From the IMG/VR virus record IMGVR_UViG_3300030616_000028, positions 1 through 55,412 of that record: a stretch of DNA of 55,412 nucleotides. One strand, given 5' to 3'. The notes under the pieces are model-generated. The model did not search any database. It was given only the letters and a program-made list of their open reading frames with translations, and had not been told where the DNA came from. This DNA is from a virus. The position numbers and the translations under genes are program-made. The stretch's first letter is position 1; each line of letters starts with the position of its first letter. Below are positions 15,479 through 23,485 of the stretch, one piece after another.

Positions 15479-16022
15479 GCCGACGTACGATTGGGGGGCG
15501 AGCGTAGGGATCTCCGACCAGGAGTTGATCCCTGACTACCTGATGGGGAAGGACGAGCTGATGGAGGCTACGCCCGAAGCGACGGTGCGGTTCAACTCCG
15601 TGCTCATCTGCCGCATCGTCGGAGGGAAGCTCGACGCCATCGCGTGCGACCACCCTCGGCACGGCTCGCACCCTCGACTGAGGGAGTCCTACGAGAAGCT
15701 CAATCGAATCCTCTCGAAGCTGAAAGTGGAACGAGTGGACGGTCCGTGTCCGAAGTGCGGAGGCGAGGGCTGGCTGAAGACGAACACCGCCGAAGCGCGG
15801 CACGTCGTGCTGCTCTCCCTCACGTTCGGGATGTGGCGAGGAGTCGCGTTCACTCCTCGTGGCTTGCAGCCGGGATCGGCCGCTGATACAATGGGAACGC
15901 TCCTGACGGGCCAAGCGCCCGTCGGTGCCTCTTCCGGCCCGGGTGGGATGGCTGCTCCTGCCCGGGCCAATTTACAGGGGCAAGGCAAAGGAGAAGGCAA
16001 TGGACAAGGCAAGGGTGAGTGA
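15471..16022 (+). CDS. unknown protein with CxxCxG motif; 3' third overlaps a promoter and hairpins
   Basis: The GTG start overlaps the previous gene. The first ~120 residues look folded, with CPKCGGEGWLKT at about 93-104 (half of a DnaJ-like zinc motif). The last ~60 residues (GTLLTGQAPVGASSGPGG and an ending rich in Gln-Gly-Lys repeats) are low complexity. They are encoded by DNA that also carries a strong promoter-like sequence (15864-15892), two GC hairpins and the next gene's ribosome site. That region probably evolved as regulatory DNA read through by this frame. Confidence 0.5.
   Translation: MVEPTYDWGASVGISDQELIPDYLMGKDELMEATPEATVRFNSVLICRIVGGKLDAIACDHPRHGSHPRLRESYEKLNRILSKLKVERVDGPCPKCGGEGWLKTNTAEARHVVLLSLTFGMWRGVAFTPRGLQPGSAADTMGTLLTGQAPVGASSGPGGMAAPARANLQGQGKGEGNGQGKGE
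15864..15892 (+). promoter_or_regulatory. sigma70-type promoter with extended -10
   Basis: TTGCAG (15864-15869), a 17-bp spacer and TACAAT (15887-15892), with TG one base upstream of the -10 (TGATACAAT). This is one of the best matches to a sigma70 promoter in the window. The predicted start is near 15899, about 100 bases upstream of ATG 16000. It would drive the 16000 gene and probably ssb and followers. Confidence 0.6.
15903..15968 (+). other. two strong hairpins in the leader after the promoter
   Basis: Stem 1 pairs CTGACGGGC (15903-15911) with GCCCGTCGG (15917-15925) around a CAAGC loop. Stem 2 pairs GGCCCGGG (15936-15943) with CCCGGGCC (15961-15968) around 17 bases. No T-tract follows stem 2, so a classical terminator is not indicated. 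Position between promoter and ATG 16000 suggests a regulatory leader or mRNA-stabilising structure. Confidence 0.45.
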
Positions 16023-16449
16023 GCACCAGGCCAGCGCGGGGGACGTCCTCGTCGAGGTCTTCTGCTCGAACGAGAAGCGGGCTGTCGGTACGCTCCCGGT
16101 ACCGTCGGAGAGGGACCGCACGATCACATCACGCTCGGTGTGGTCTGGCTTTCGGCCGGTGTCGGAGGAGTACCGATTGCCGCGCAAGATGCAGGGTGAC
16201 GGCGTCGTCCTCTCGTGCCCTCGTTGCGGAGCGAAGCTCTGCATCAAGGGAGAGACGAAGGCGGCGACGGAGGACAGCCGAGACGGGGCGAAGCTCACGC
16301 GACTTCGAGAGGAGGCGCGGCGCCGCGCACTCGACACGGCGAACATGATGGAGGAGGGAGCGGTCGACGTTCACCTCCCCGCGGCCGGACTCGATCCTGG
16401 CCTCATGCCGATCACGCTCGGCAAGACCAAGATCGAGGCCAGCCGATGA
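16000..16449 (+). CDS. unknown zinc-motif protein
   Basis: ATG 16000 follows AAAGGAGAAGG. The 149-residue product has CPRCGAKLC in the middle (half of a zinc ribbon, other ligands unclear), a basic helix (LTRLREEARRRALDTANMM) and a C-terminus AGLDPGLMPITLGKTKIEA. It is the first gene behind the promoter at 15864. The family is not recognised. Confidence 0.5.
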   Translation: MDKARVSEHQASAGDVLVEVFCSNEKRAVGTLPVPSERDRTITSRSVWSGFRPVSEEYRLPRKMQGDGVVLSCPRCGAKLCIKGETKAATEDSRDGAKLTRLREEARRRALDTANMMEEGAVDVHLPAAGLDPGLMPITLGKTKIEASR

Positions 16450-16769
16450 ACGGAAAGTCGGTGGAAGCCATGACGGCCGACGAGCTACGCGCAGAGAACG
16501 CGCGCCTTGAGCGCGAGCTTCATACTGCGCTCGAACAGAACGACCGCCTTCGGCGTCGAGCCGAGAAGGCAGAGTCGAACTACGCCTCCGCGCAGGAGTA
16601 CGCCGACCAATTGAAGGCTGGCTCCTACGACGAGGAGGCCGTGAAGGTCCCGCGCTTCGAGTTCGAGCTTCCTGGCGTCATCAAGATCAGCCTCGTCGGC
16701 GCCGATGCCATTCGTGCGTTCCACATGGATCTTCCCGCTTCCCTCCAGACTGAAATCGGCACAGGGTAA
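16446..16769 (+). CDS. unknown protein with N-terminal coiled coil
   Basis: ATGA overlap with the previous gene; 107 residues. Residues 8-50 form a clear coiled coil (MTADELRAENARLERELHTA and LEQNDRLRRRAEKAE). The rest (VKVPRFEFELPGVIKISLVG) reads like a short beta-rich domain. It is the last gene before the structured ssb leader. No function assigned. Confidence 0.5.
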   Translation: MNGKSVEAMTADELRAENARLERELHTALEQNDRLRRRAEKAESNYASAQEYADQLKAGSYDEEAVKVPRFEFELPGVIKISLVGADAIRAFHMDLPASLQTEIGTG

Positions 16770-16929
16770 AACCTCTTTTTCCACTCGCCCCGCAGTTGTA
16801 GAATTTGAATTGCGACCGTTCCTTGGCGGGGCGGGCTAGCCGACACCGACGCGGATACTTTCCCCGCCAGGACAGGCAGTTACGAGCCTCACGGCTCAAG
16901 CATCGGGCGAGGCCCGAGGGAGGTTCCGC
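16770..16929 (+). promoter_or_regulatory. non-coding, strongly structured leader upstream of ssb
   Basis: This is one of few real gaps. Three hairpins follow each other: a 10-bp stem CTTGGCGGGG (16822-16831) with CCCCGCCAGG (16862-16871), enclosing the palindrome GGCTAGCC (16834-16841); GAGCC-tcac-GGCTC (16884-16897); and TCGGGC-gag-GCCCGA (16903-16917). The ribosome site GGGAGG follows directly, so stem 3 could mask it. A TAGAAT at 16799-16804 could be a -10, but the -35 is poor. Post-transcriptional control of ssb is inferred. Confidence 0.5.
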
Positions 16930-17412
16930 ATGTCAGTGAACAAGGCAATCCTGATTGGTCGGCTCGGGAAAGATCCCGAGTTGAGCTACACCCAGAGCGG
17001 CACGGCTCGCTGCCGCTTCTCGCTCGCGACGAACGAGGTCTACTACGACAACAACAACCAGAAGCAGGAGAAGACCGACTGGCACAACATCGTCGTGTGG
17101 GGCAAGCAGGCGGAGAGCGCGGGCAAGCACCTCTCGAAGGGCCGCGAGGTCTATATCGAGGGCAAGATCGAGACGCGCTCCTGGGAGGACCAGCAGACCG
17201 GCCAGAAGAAGTGGATGACGGAGGTCAAGGCGCAGCGTGTCGTGTTCCTCGGAGGTCGCGGTGACAGCCAGGGCGGAGGCGGAGGTGGCTACGGCGGCGG
17301 CGGCGGCAGCGGCGGCGGCGGCGGCTACGACGGCGGGCGCGGAGGTGACGACGGCTACCCGCCGAGCACCCCGCAGGGACCAGGCCCCGACGACGACGAC
17401 ATCCCGTTCTAG
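16930..17412 (+). CDS. ssb: single-stranded DNA-binding protein
   Basis: This 160-residue protein opens with the SSB OB-fold signature (VNKAILIGRLGKDPELSYTQ, then SGTARCRFSLATNEVY) and has DWHNIVVWGKQAE, KGREVYIEGKIETRSWE and a strand with QRVVFLGGRG. A glycine-rich linker of about 35 residues follows. The tip is DDDDIPF, the canonical acidic SSB tail that docks host and phage replication and repair proteins. The linker DNA is a run of GGCGGC-type repeats, a likely site of length variation. A phage-encoded SSB fits the YqaJ/RecT and DnaB set of this genome. Confidence 0.95.
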   Translation: MSVNKAILIGRLGKDPELSYTQSGTARCRFSLATNEVYYDNNNQKQEKTDWHNIVVWGKQAESAGKHLSKGREVYIEGKIETRSWEDQQTGQKKWMTEVKAQRVVFLGGRGDSQGGGGGGYGGGGGSGGGGGYDGGRGGDDGYPPSTPQGPGPDDDDIPF

Positions 17413-17422
17413 GAGGGGCACG

Positions 17423-17728
17423 ATGCGAGAGGACGAACTGAGAAAATACGCGGAGTGCTCCGTGTGCAAGAAGAAGATCGGACACGCTGGCCTCCCGATC
17501 TTCTGGACGATCCGCATCGAGCGGCACGGCCTCGACCGAGCGGCGCTCGAGCGGCAACAGGGACTCACCATGATGCTCGGCGGGGAGGCCGCGCTGGCTC
17601 GCGCCATGGGACCGGATGAGGAGATGACCACGCTGCTCATGGACCCGGTCGTTGCGTCCGTCTGTGAGCCGTGCAGCCTGAAGCAGATCTGCATCGCGCA
17701 AATTGCGGAGGAGGTGGGCAATGGGTAA
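17423..17728 (+). CDS. unknown cysteine-rich protein, probable zinc binder
   Basis: ATG follows TAGGAGGGG right after ssb. The 101-residue product has CSVCKKKIG near the start and CEPCSLKQIC near the end, flanking a helical core with a methionine-rich stretch (GLTMMLGGEAALARAMGP). The two CxxC pairs probably form one zinc ribbon split by the helices. No family name; it is likely co-transcribed with ssb. Confidence 0.55.
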   Translation: MREDELRKYAECSVCKKKIGHAGLPIFWTIRIERHGLDRAALERQQGLTMMLGGEAALARAMGPDEEMTTLLMDPVVASVCEPCSLKQICIAQIAEEVGNG

Positions 17729-18137
17729 AGGCATCTACCTCTCCGAGAAGCACGGGGTCAACCCGGCGATCCCTCGATGCTACTTCTGCTTGGAGCCGAA
17801 GAACGAGGTCGTGCTGGCCGGCCGCATGAAGGGCGACGTGGAGGCCCCGCGCGATGCCGTGTGGGACATGGAGCCGTGCGACCAGTGCGTCGAGTACATG
17901 GAGCAGGGGGTCATCCTCATCAGCGTGAACGAGTCGCAGACGACCGACCCTCGTAACCCCTACCGCACAGGAGGGTGGGTCGTCATCAAGGACGCGGCGA
18001 TCGAGAGGATGCTGGAGGAGGTCGCGGCGCGCGGGATCTTGGAGTCGCGGTTCGCCTTCGTTCCCGACCAGGTGTGGGACGCTCTCGGACTGCCGAGGGA
18101 CGGCGCGGTCGAGTCGGCCGCAGGGAGCGACCTATGA
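17721..18137 (+). CDS. conserved phage protein with zinc-ribbon cysteines
   Basis: 138 residues. The start MGKGIYLSEKHGVNPAIPRC followed by YFCLEPKNEV and DMEPCDQCVEYMEQGV (two CxxC pairs) matches a recurrent phage hypothetical family of unknown function. The C-terminal half (IERMLEEVAARGILESRFAF) is helical. It overlaps both neighbours by 4-8 bases. Confidence 0.6.
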   Translation: MGKGIYLSEKHGVNPAIPRCYFCLEPKNEVVLAGRMKGDVEAPRDAVWDMEPCDQCVEYMEQGVILISVNESQTTDPRNPYRTGGWVVIKDAAIERMLEEVAARGILESRFAFVPDQVWDALGLPRDGAVESAAGSDL

Positions 18138-18799
18138 CGCGGCGAGCCTTCGACAACTACTCGACCGATCCCGGCCTCGCGCGGTGGGCGATCCGCAACG
18201 CGATGCGGCTCGCGTCGATCCCCAGGCCGAGCGAGGCTACCATCCTCGAGCCGTGTTGCGGAGATAAGGCACCGTTCGCGACGGCGGGTCGCGAGCTCGG
18301 CCTGGCCGGCTGCGGCTACGATATTCGCGAGGTGGCGCCGCCCGTCGATAGCGGGGTGCTGTACGCCTCAACCTCCGTCGAGCGGTTCCGCGACGAGCTT
18401 TGGAGCGGCCAGCCGTTCGACATCATCGCGACGAACCCTCCCTTCAACATCGGGGAGTCCGTCATCCGTGAGTCGTTGGAGATGCTCGCGCCTCACGGGT
18501 GCGCTGGCTTCCTGACCAAGATGGCGTTCCTCTCGACGCAGAAGCGATCCGAGCTGTTCGTCGTGAGGCCCCCGTGCGAGGTCTGGATTCTCCGTGCGCG
18601 TCCTTCCTTCACGGGAGACGGCGGGACCGACGTCGCGCAGGAGTACGCCTTCACCTTCTGGTACGGGAGCGGAACCGACGCACAGCTCCAGGCTTTCGGC
18701 ACGCGCAAGACGCACCTGTACTGGCTCGACAACGGCAGGCTTATGACCTCGGGATCACGGAAGCGCGTGCGGGTCCAGAAGGGAGGCGAGAAGGAATGA
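18134..18799 (+). CDS. DNA N6-adenine methyltransferase-like
   Basis: 221 residues. Motif I is ILEPCCGDKAPFA (37-49), where LEPCCG takes the place of the usual D-x-F-x-G-x-G. Motif IV is ATNPPF (99-104), the N-P-P-F form specific to amino-methyltransferases acting on adenine (or glutamine). LYWLDNGRL near the C-terminus is of unknown role. No target-recognition domain is evident, so this is probably a stand-alone modifying enzyme, for example protection against host restriction. It overlaps both neighbours by ATGA. Confidence 0.7.
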   Translation: MTRRAFDNYSTDPGLARWAIRNAMRLASIPRPSEATILEPCCGDKAPFATAGRELGLAGCGYDIREVAPPVDSGVLYASTSVERFRDELWSGQPFDIIATNPPFNIGESVIRESLEMLAPHGCAGFLTKMAFLSTQKRSELFVVRPPCEVWILRARPSFTGDGGTDVAQEYAFTFWYGSGTDAQLQAFGTRKTHLYWLDNGRLMTSGSRKRVRVQKGGEKE

Positions 18800-19140
18800 G
18801 CCAGGAGCAACAGCTTGGACTCCCGACGTTCGATGACATCACGGCGGCAGACCCCTCACCGATGGCCGAGGCCTTCCGTAAATTCCACCGCGAGAATCCT
18901 TGGGTGTACCGAGAGCTTCGTAGGCTCGCGCTCGACCTCGCGAACCGCGGTCGGAGGAGGTACGGGATCGCGGGGCTGTTCGAGGTTCTCCGCTGGCACC
19001 GAGCGATGTCTACGGACGCTGACGATGGGTTCAAGCTCAACAACAACCATCGGGCGTTCTACTCCCGAATGCTGATGGCGAACGAGTCCCGGCTCGAGGG
19101 GTTCTTCGCGCAGCGGAAAAGCGAGGCAGACGATGACTGA
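18796..19140 (+). CDS. conserved phage protein (FHRENPWVY / FEVLRWHRA family)
   Basis: 114 residues. The core (FRKFHRENPWVYRELRRLAL, GRRRYGIAGLFEVLRWHRAM and FKLNNNHRAFYSRMLM) is a pattern I recognise as a common phage and prophage hypothetical family often encoded near DNA metabolism genes. It is highly basic and helical, consistent with nucleic-acid binding. Function is unknown in the family. Confidence 0.7.
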   Translation: MSQEQQLGLPTFDDITAADPSPMAEAFRKFHRENPWVYRELRRLALDLANRGRRRYGIAGLFEVLRWHRAMSTDADDGFKLNNNHRAFYSRMLMANESRLEGFFAQRKSEADDD

Positions 19141-19366
19141 GCAGGGGGTGTTCTATTTCATCCCGCAGACGGGGCAAACATCGGACCGCCCGATGCGGTC
19201 GAACTTCTACGTCTACAAGTTCCCAGGCTCTTGCTGGGACCGTGTCGAAAAGGAGGTGGCGAACGCGAAGTTCGGGAGCGGCGGCTACGTCTACGAGCGC
19301 GAAGTCATCGAGTGGTTCGAGGGCCAGGATCTCGGGTGGAATCAGAAGGAGGGATTGCCGCAATGA
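19133..19366 (+). CDS. unknown 77-residue protein
   Basis: It starts inside the end of the preceding gene and overlaps the next by ATGA. Aromatic-rich and beta-like (GVFYFIPQTG, NFYVYKFPGSCWDRV, GYVYEREVIEWFEG). No motif is recognised. Coding is supported by the tight overlaps on both sides. Confidence 0.5.
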   Translation: MTEQGVFYFIPQTGQTSDRPMRSNFYVYKFPGSCWDRVEKEVANAKFGSGGYVYEREVIEWFEGQDLGWNQKEGLPQ

Positions 19367-19800
19367 GCAGGTCGAAGATCAAGAGGTCTGGTTCGCACAA
19401 GAAGAAGGTGCGCGGATACCGGCAGACCAGGAACGTCGACGCGTGGAACCGAGGGCAGTTACGCCGAACCATGCAGGAGCAGGCTCGCCGCCGTCGGTTG
19501 ACGAAATTGGATGGAGATACAGGTGAGGAGTACATCCTCGCACGACTCGCTCTCGCCGACAAGGAGCAGAGTGAGGAGTACAGGGCGGGGCTCGACGAGG
19601 CACTCGCTGACGTGCCCCAGGAGGCTGAGGAACAGGCGGAAGCCATCCGGGGATACCTCCAAGCCTGGGTCGACGAACGACGACTGGTGCCGATTCCATG
19701 CGGCCGTGGCGAGCGTCCGAGTTGCCGGGTCTATGAGGGGCGGGAGGAGAACCGGGTCGTCGTGATGCGCCAGGATGACCCCGACGCGGGGCCTCAGTGA
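19363..19800 (+). CDS. unknown basic protein, end of the rightward operon
   Basis: 145 residues. The first 45 are strongly basic ([20 protein letters not shown]), followed by an acidic helical middle. The last 7 bases overlap the end of the convergent minus-strand gene, so no terminator space exists between the two. No family recognised. Confidence 0.5.
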   Translation: MSRSKIKRSGSHKKKVRGYRQTRNVDAWNRGQLRRTMQEQARRRRLTKLDGDTGEEYILARLALADKEQSEEYRAGLDEALADVPQEAEEQAEAIRGYLQAWVDERRLVPIPCGRGERPSCRVYEGREENRVVVMRQDDPDAGPQ

Positions 19801-20768
19801 TCGTCGCACTCCCCGTTCGGGTACAGCCGCTCGCAGAAGTAGCGGACGGTGGCTTCCATCCCGTCTTCGAGGTCCGTGAGGGGAGACCACCCAAGGACTT
19901 CGCGAGCGCGAGAGATGTCCGGGCAACGCTTCCTCGGGTCATCCTGCGGGAGGGGATGCTCGACGACTTCGGAGGTCGTGCCGGTCAGCTCGATGACCAG
20001 GTCAACGAGATCACGGATGGTGCTCTCGCGCGGGTTACCGAGGTTGACCGGCCGGTGCGCGTCCTCTCCCTCGTACTCCATCAGCTCAATGAGTCCTCGC
20101 ACGAGGTCGTCGACGTAGCAGAAGGATCGCGTCTGGGAGCCGTCGCCGTAGATGGTGATCGGCTCGCCGCGGAGTGCCTGGACCGAGAAGTTGGAGACGA
20201 CCCGGCCGTCGTCGATGGCCATGCGCGGACCGTACGTGTTGAAGATACGCGCGATGCGGACCTCGACGCGGTTCTGCTGGCGGTAGTCCGTGAGCAGCGT
20301 CTCGGCGCACCGCTTCCCTTCGTCGTAGCAGGAGCGAGGGCCGACCGTGTTGACGTTCCCCCAATAGGCCTCGGGCTGCGGGTGCTCCGTCGGATCTCCG
20401 TAGACCTCCGACGTCGAGGCCTGAAGGATTCGAGCGCGTACCTGGCGAGCAAGCTCGAGCATGTTGTACACGCCGATCACGTTCGTCTGGATCGTCTTCA
20501 CGGGATTATACTGGTAGTGGACCGGGGAGGCGGGGCAGGCAAGGTTGTAGATCTGGTCAACGTCGATGATGAGCGGCTGGATGATGTCGTGCCGAATGAA
20601 CTCGAAGTGCGGGTCATCGAGGAGGTGCGCGATGTTCTCCCGACGCCCCGTGAACAGGTTGTCGACGCAGATGACCTCGGCCCCTCGTTCGAGCAACTGC
20701 TCGCAGAGATGGGAGCCAATGAAGCCCGCGCCGCCCGTGACCAGAATTCTCTTGCGCCCGTTTCCCAT
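19794..20768 (-). CDS. UDP-glucuronate decarboxylase (UDP-xylose synthase), extended SDR
   Basis: The 324-residue product has the NAD-binding GGAGFIG at 12-18 and the UXS signatures [20 protein letters not shown] (75-94), [10 protein letters not shown] (117-126) and [16 protein letters not shown] (143-158) with catalytic Y148 and K152, then [10 protein letters not shown] and [16 protein letters not shown]. This set distinguishes UDP-glucuronate decarboxylase from dTDP-glucose dehydratase. The enzyme makes UDP-xylose and CO2 from UDP-glucuronate. The start at 20768 follows AGGGTTCAC. A longer upstream frame exists but lacks a site and homologous sequence. It is the only minus-strand gene, with its own promoter, and looks bacterial in origin. 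Confidence 0.9.
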   Translation of the reverse strand: MGNGRKRILVTGGAGFIGSHLCEQLLERGAEVICVDNLFTGRRENIAHLLDDPHFEFIRHDIIQPLIIDVDQIYNLACPASPVHYQYNPVKTIQTNVIGVYNMLELARQVRARILQASTSEVYGDPTEHPQPEAYWGNVNTVGPRSCYDEGKRCAETLLTDYRQQNRVEVRIARIFNTYGPRMAIDDGRVVSNFSVQALRGEPITIYGDGSQTRSFCYVDDLVRGLIELMEYEGEDAHRPVNLGNPRESTIRDLVDLVIELTGTTSEVVEHPLPQDDPRKRCPDISRAREVLGWSPLTDLEDGMEATVRYFCERLYPNGECDDH

Positions 20769-20796
20769 GTGAACCCTCCGTTTCCAATTGCGACCC

Positions 20797-20825
20797 ATCA
20801 TACCGCGCTCGATCCGAGAGAGCAA
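20797..20825 (-). promoter_or_regulatory. promoter for the UDP-glucuronate decarboxylase gene
   Basis: Read on the minus strand: TTGCTC (20825-20820), a 17-bp spacer and TATGAT (20802-20797). The predicted start near 20790 gives a leader of ~20 bases containing the ribosome site. Separate transcription of one opposed gene is typical of a moron-like cargo gene. Confidence 0.55.
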
Positions 20826-20839
20826 TCGGAGGCTTCGCC

Positions 20840-21931
20840 ATGAACAGAGGAACACGGCAGCGTCTCGATGCACTACGGCGGCTCGCCGCCGATCCTGGCG
20901 CGACGGAGGCCGAGAAGGAGAACGCGCGGAGGAGGATCGCCGAGCACGAGGAGAAGTACGGGTCAGATCCTCGGCGCAGTAACGCAAGCGGCGATCGGTT
21001 CTACGTCGGCAACGTGCGCGAGTCCGACGACGGGAGCTTCACGGTCGACTTCGGGTATCGTCCTCCATCCTCGTCGTGGGATGCGTTCTGGGCAGCGGCA
21101 GTTGGGTTCGGTGACGCAGTGCGGAACGCGTCGCGACAGACGGCGGACTTCCACCGGGCGGCGAGCGAAGCGGCGAGCGGGTTCGGAGTCCCTCCGTTCC
21201 ACTACAACGCTCGGTGCCACACGGTCGACCCCGAAGGGAACTTCCGCGGGACGCGGCTCAGTGACTTCGCGATGTACGTGCTCGACCGATGGGAGAAGCA
21301 CTCGGCGCGGCCTGGTCCTTTTGGGAAGGCTGGGCACGTCATGACGGCGCCGCCGTGGGATGACTCCGCGAAGTTCTCATGGCTCTGTCCGTCGTGTGGC
21401 TCGAAGGTCGAGTACAGCGTCGGGTGGAAGGAGGCAGGCTACGCGAGGAAGGAGCCGGCCGCGATGGACGAGATCCTTCGACGCCTCTTCGCGATCTGGG
21501 ACGGCTACTCGGACAACCGCTGCGCGAGGTGTGCGCGGCACACGCATGTCGACCCCGTCGTAGGAGGAGAGACACCGTCGAAGCGGGACGCGGATTGGTT
21601 CCTCGAAGACCATGAGCGGCGCCGTGCGAAGCGCCAGCCTGGTCCGTTCGGTTGGGTGGGAGAAGTCGGGCATTTGTACGACGTCGTAGCAGCCGCGACG
21701 TTGTTCGGTTGGGCATGCCCAGAGTGCGGTCACCTCGTCTCCTTCCGCATCAAGGACAAGACGATGTGGAAGGCGGAAGGGAACCGCAGATTTCGGAACA
21801 ACCTGTCGAGGCGTCTCGCGGACTACCTCGACGGCTACGAGGACAACCGCTGCCGGCGATGCAAGAACCGCGCAGCAGAGCAAAGGAGAGGCAATGGAGC
21901 AGGTAGCAGCAATCGTTCAGGCCGAGAGTGA
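20840..21931 (+). CDS. unknown protein with duplicated zinc-ribbon module
   Basis: 363 residues; ATG after ATCGGAGG. The N-terminus ([20 protein letters not shown] then [11 protein letters not shown]) resembles the DUF2786-type helical start. Two similar modules follow: [20 protein letters not shown]...[16 protein letters not shown] (about 180-233) and [12 protein letters not shown]...[18 protein letters not shown] (about 291-350). Each has CPxCG, a linker, a Y-D-G-Y-x-D-N-R-C motif and a final CxxC, so each should bind one zinc. Each module is preceded by a PGPFGxxGHV-like lead-in. Internal duplication is evident. Function unknown. Confidence 0.55.
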   Translation: MNRGTRQRLDALRRLAADPGATEAEKENARRRIAEHEEKYGSDPRRSNASGDRFYVGNVRESDDGSFTVDFGYRPPSSSWDAFWAAAVGFGDAVRNASRQTADFHRAASEAASGFGVPPFHYNARCHTVDPEGNFRGTRLSDFAMYVLDRWEKHSARPGPFGKAGHVMTAPPWDDSAKFSWLCPSCGSKVEYSVGWKEAGYARKEPAAMDEILRRLFAIWDGYSDNRCARCARHTHVDPVVGGETPSKRDADWFLEDHERRRAKRQPGPFGWVGEVGHLYDVVAAATLFGWACPECGHLVSFRIKDKTMWKAEGNRRFRNNLSRRLADYLDGYEDNRCRRCKNRAAEQRRGNGAGSSNRSGRE

Positions 21932-22292
21932 TTTCGTCGACCGCGAGATCGTGACCTTCAAGTGGCTGCGTCCGTGCAGCGGGGCGCGCGAGAGGTGGTT
22001 TGCCGCAGCGAAGGTCGCGCAAGCTCTGAGCGGTGGGAAGTACTGCAGCGGGGATCTCGTCACGGTCGGCTTCAACGAGCACGCGGACAAGATCCTGATG
22101 GCCGCGCCCGGTCGCAGCCGCATCGTCGCGAAGGTGGAGCTCGGCCCCGACGATGCGCGAGACGTCATCGCTCGTCTCGGGTGGAGGGTCCTCCAGGTCG
22201 ACGTCCCCGAGGACGCCGACGGGCAGTACCACCAGACCCCGTACCAGCTCATCCTCGACGGGATCGCGGAGAGCACGGAGGCCCCCCGATGA
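21894..22292 (+). CDS. unknown 132-residue protein
   Basis: ATG 21894 follows AAAGGAGAGG inside the end of the previous gene. It has an alpha/beta-like pattern (REIVTFKWLRPCSGARERWF, CSGDLVTVGFNEHADKILMA, SRIVAKVELGPDD). No motif recognised. It overlaps the next gene by ATGA. Confidence 0.5.
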   Translation: MEQVAAIVQAESDFVDREIVTFKWLRPCSGARERWFAAAKVAQALSGGKYCSGDLVTVGFNEHADKILMAAPGRSRIVAKVELGPDDARDVIARLGWRVLQVDVPEDADGQYHQTPYQLILDGIAESTEAPR

Positions 22293-22918
22293 CCGTCGAC
22301 GTACGCGAGGCCACGAGGCTGTTCAAGTCCGTCGCCTACCCGGCGATCGACAAGTGGTGCGAGTTCGCAGAGAATGGCGGCGGCTTCGGCTGCAAACCCG
22401 GCTGCTCGATGTGCTGCTACAACGTCGTCACGCTCTCGTTGCTCGAGGCCGCGGTCCTCCTCTCGAACCCGAAAGGGAAGCTCTTGATGGAGGCCAATCG
22501 CGAGCGGGTAGTGGAGACCGCCAATCTGTTCTTCGCGCGGAAGCCCGAGACGAAGCTCGGCCCCTGGCGAGCGCGAAGTGAGCCGTGCCTGTTCCTCGAC
22601 GCGGACGACCGCTGCTCGGTCTACGAGGACCGGCCGTTCAACTGCCGTACCCACATCGCGGTGAAGCCGTGCGACCCGACGCGAGACGGCAACCACTACG
22701 TCGACCCCGAGGACGCAACGCGCCTCGGCTTTGAGCTGGGGATCATGGCCGAGAACGACCTCGGCATTCCGTTCACGGTTGCGCCGATGCCCGTGGCCCT
22801 GGTCACCGCCGACGCAATGATGATCGGGGGAGTCGAGGCCATCAAGAAAGCCTACGCCAACACGCCGTTCCTGCGGTGCGATACCGCGGCGATGTTCTGG
22901 TCGTACATCGAGCTTTGA
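22289..22918 (+). CDS. YkgJ-family cysteine-cluster protein
   Basis: 209 residues. FGCKPGCSMCCYNVV (about 32-46) and CLFLDADDRCSVYEDRPFNC (about 98-117) give the C-x3-C-x2-CC ... C ... C-x-V/I-Y-x-x-R-P-x-x-C pattern of the YkgJ/UPF0153 family, thought to bind zinc or an iron-sulphur cluster. The biochemical role of the family is not established. Here it sits among DNA-metabolism and zinc-ribbon genes. Confidence 0.8.
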   Translation: MTVDVREATRLFKSVAYPAIDKWCEFAENGGGFGCKPGCSMCCYNVVTLSLLEAAVLLSNPKGKLLMEANRERVVETANLFFARKPETKLGPWRARSEPCLFLDADDRCSVYEDRPFNCRTHIAVKPCDPTRDGNHYVDPEDATRLGFELGIMAENDLGIPFTVAPMPVALVTADAMMIGGVEAIKKAYANTPFLRCDTAAMFWSYIEL

Positions 22919-22931
22919 GAGGAGGAGCGAA

Positions 22932-23456
22932 ATGAAAGCACTAACCCTATGGCCCGAGTGGGCGTGGGCTGTCTCCCGCCTCGGCAAGAACGTCGAGAAC
23001 CGCCCGCGGCGAACGAAGATGGAGCCGGGTACTGTCTTCGCGATCCACGCCGGCGCAAGCTGGGGAGGATCGGACACGGGATACAAGCGGCTCGACGAGG
23101 TCTTCGCACCGGTCGACGAGACGGCTCGGCGCGCTGGCTGGCGCATCGGAGTCCACCTCGCGAGGAACGTCGTGCAGGGCTACAACATCAACGCGCCGCT
23201 GACCTTCGAGGACAGCTTATTCGCTGACGTGCACACGCGCGCAGTCGTTGCCGTCGCGAGGTTCGGAGGACTCCTCGAGCCAGGCCGCGACGACCCAGAG
23301 AAATGGCCGTGGTGGGATCAGCAGTATCACGGCTACATCCTCTCGGAGATCTTCGTGCTTCCGCATGCTGTCGCCTCGCTGGGGCAGCAGGGTTTCTGGA
23401 ATCTGAAGGAGGTTCCCGAGGAGCGCGTGCAGCGGCAGATCCAGGGCTTCGTATGA
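22932..23456 (+). CDS. ASCH-domain-like protein
   Basis: 174 residues behind GAGAGGAGGAG. The start MKALTLWPEWAWAVSRLGKN then VENRPRRT, with VFAIHAGASW, AVVAVARFGGLLEPG and a C-terminal LSEIFVLPHAVASLGQQGFW, follows the ASCH pattern (first strand with W-P/Q-x-W-A, then V-E-N-R-x-R/W). ASCH domains are a PUA-like RNA-binding or nucleotide-acting fold, common in phages and of unknown phage role. Confidence 0.7.
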   Translation: MKALTLWPEWAWAVSRLGKNVENRPRRTKMEPGTVFAIHAGASWGGSDTGYKRLDEVFAPVDETARRAGWRIGVHLARNVVQGYNINAPLTFEDSLFADVHTRAVVAVARFGGLLEPGRDDPEKWPWWDQQYHGYILSEIFVLPHAVASLGQQGFWNLKEVPEERVQRQIQGFV

Positions 23457-23485
23457 GCTACTTAGCACTGGGCAAAACTCCTTCC

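Noticed and set aside
16774-16780. T-run as a factor-independent terminator after the 16446 gene
   Set aside because: CTCTTTTT is not preceded by a stable GC hairpin.
17274-17345. GGCGGC-rich tract in ssb as a separate repeat element
   Set aside because: It encodes the glycine-rich linker expected in SSB and is explained by the protein.
20769-20987. N-terminal extension of the minus-strand UDP-glucuronate decarboxylase
   Set aside because: The extension lies upstream of the predicted promoter, is Arg/Ser-rich and is absent from the enzyme family, whose proteins begin at the GGAGFIG strand.
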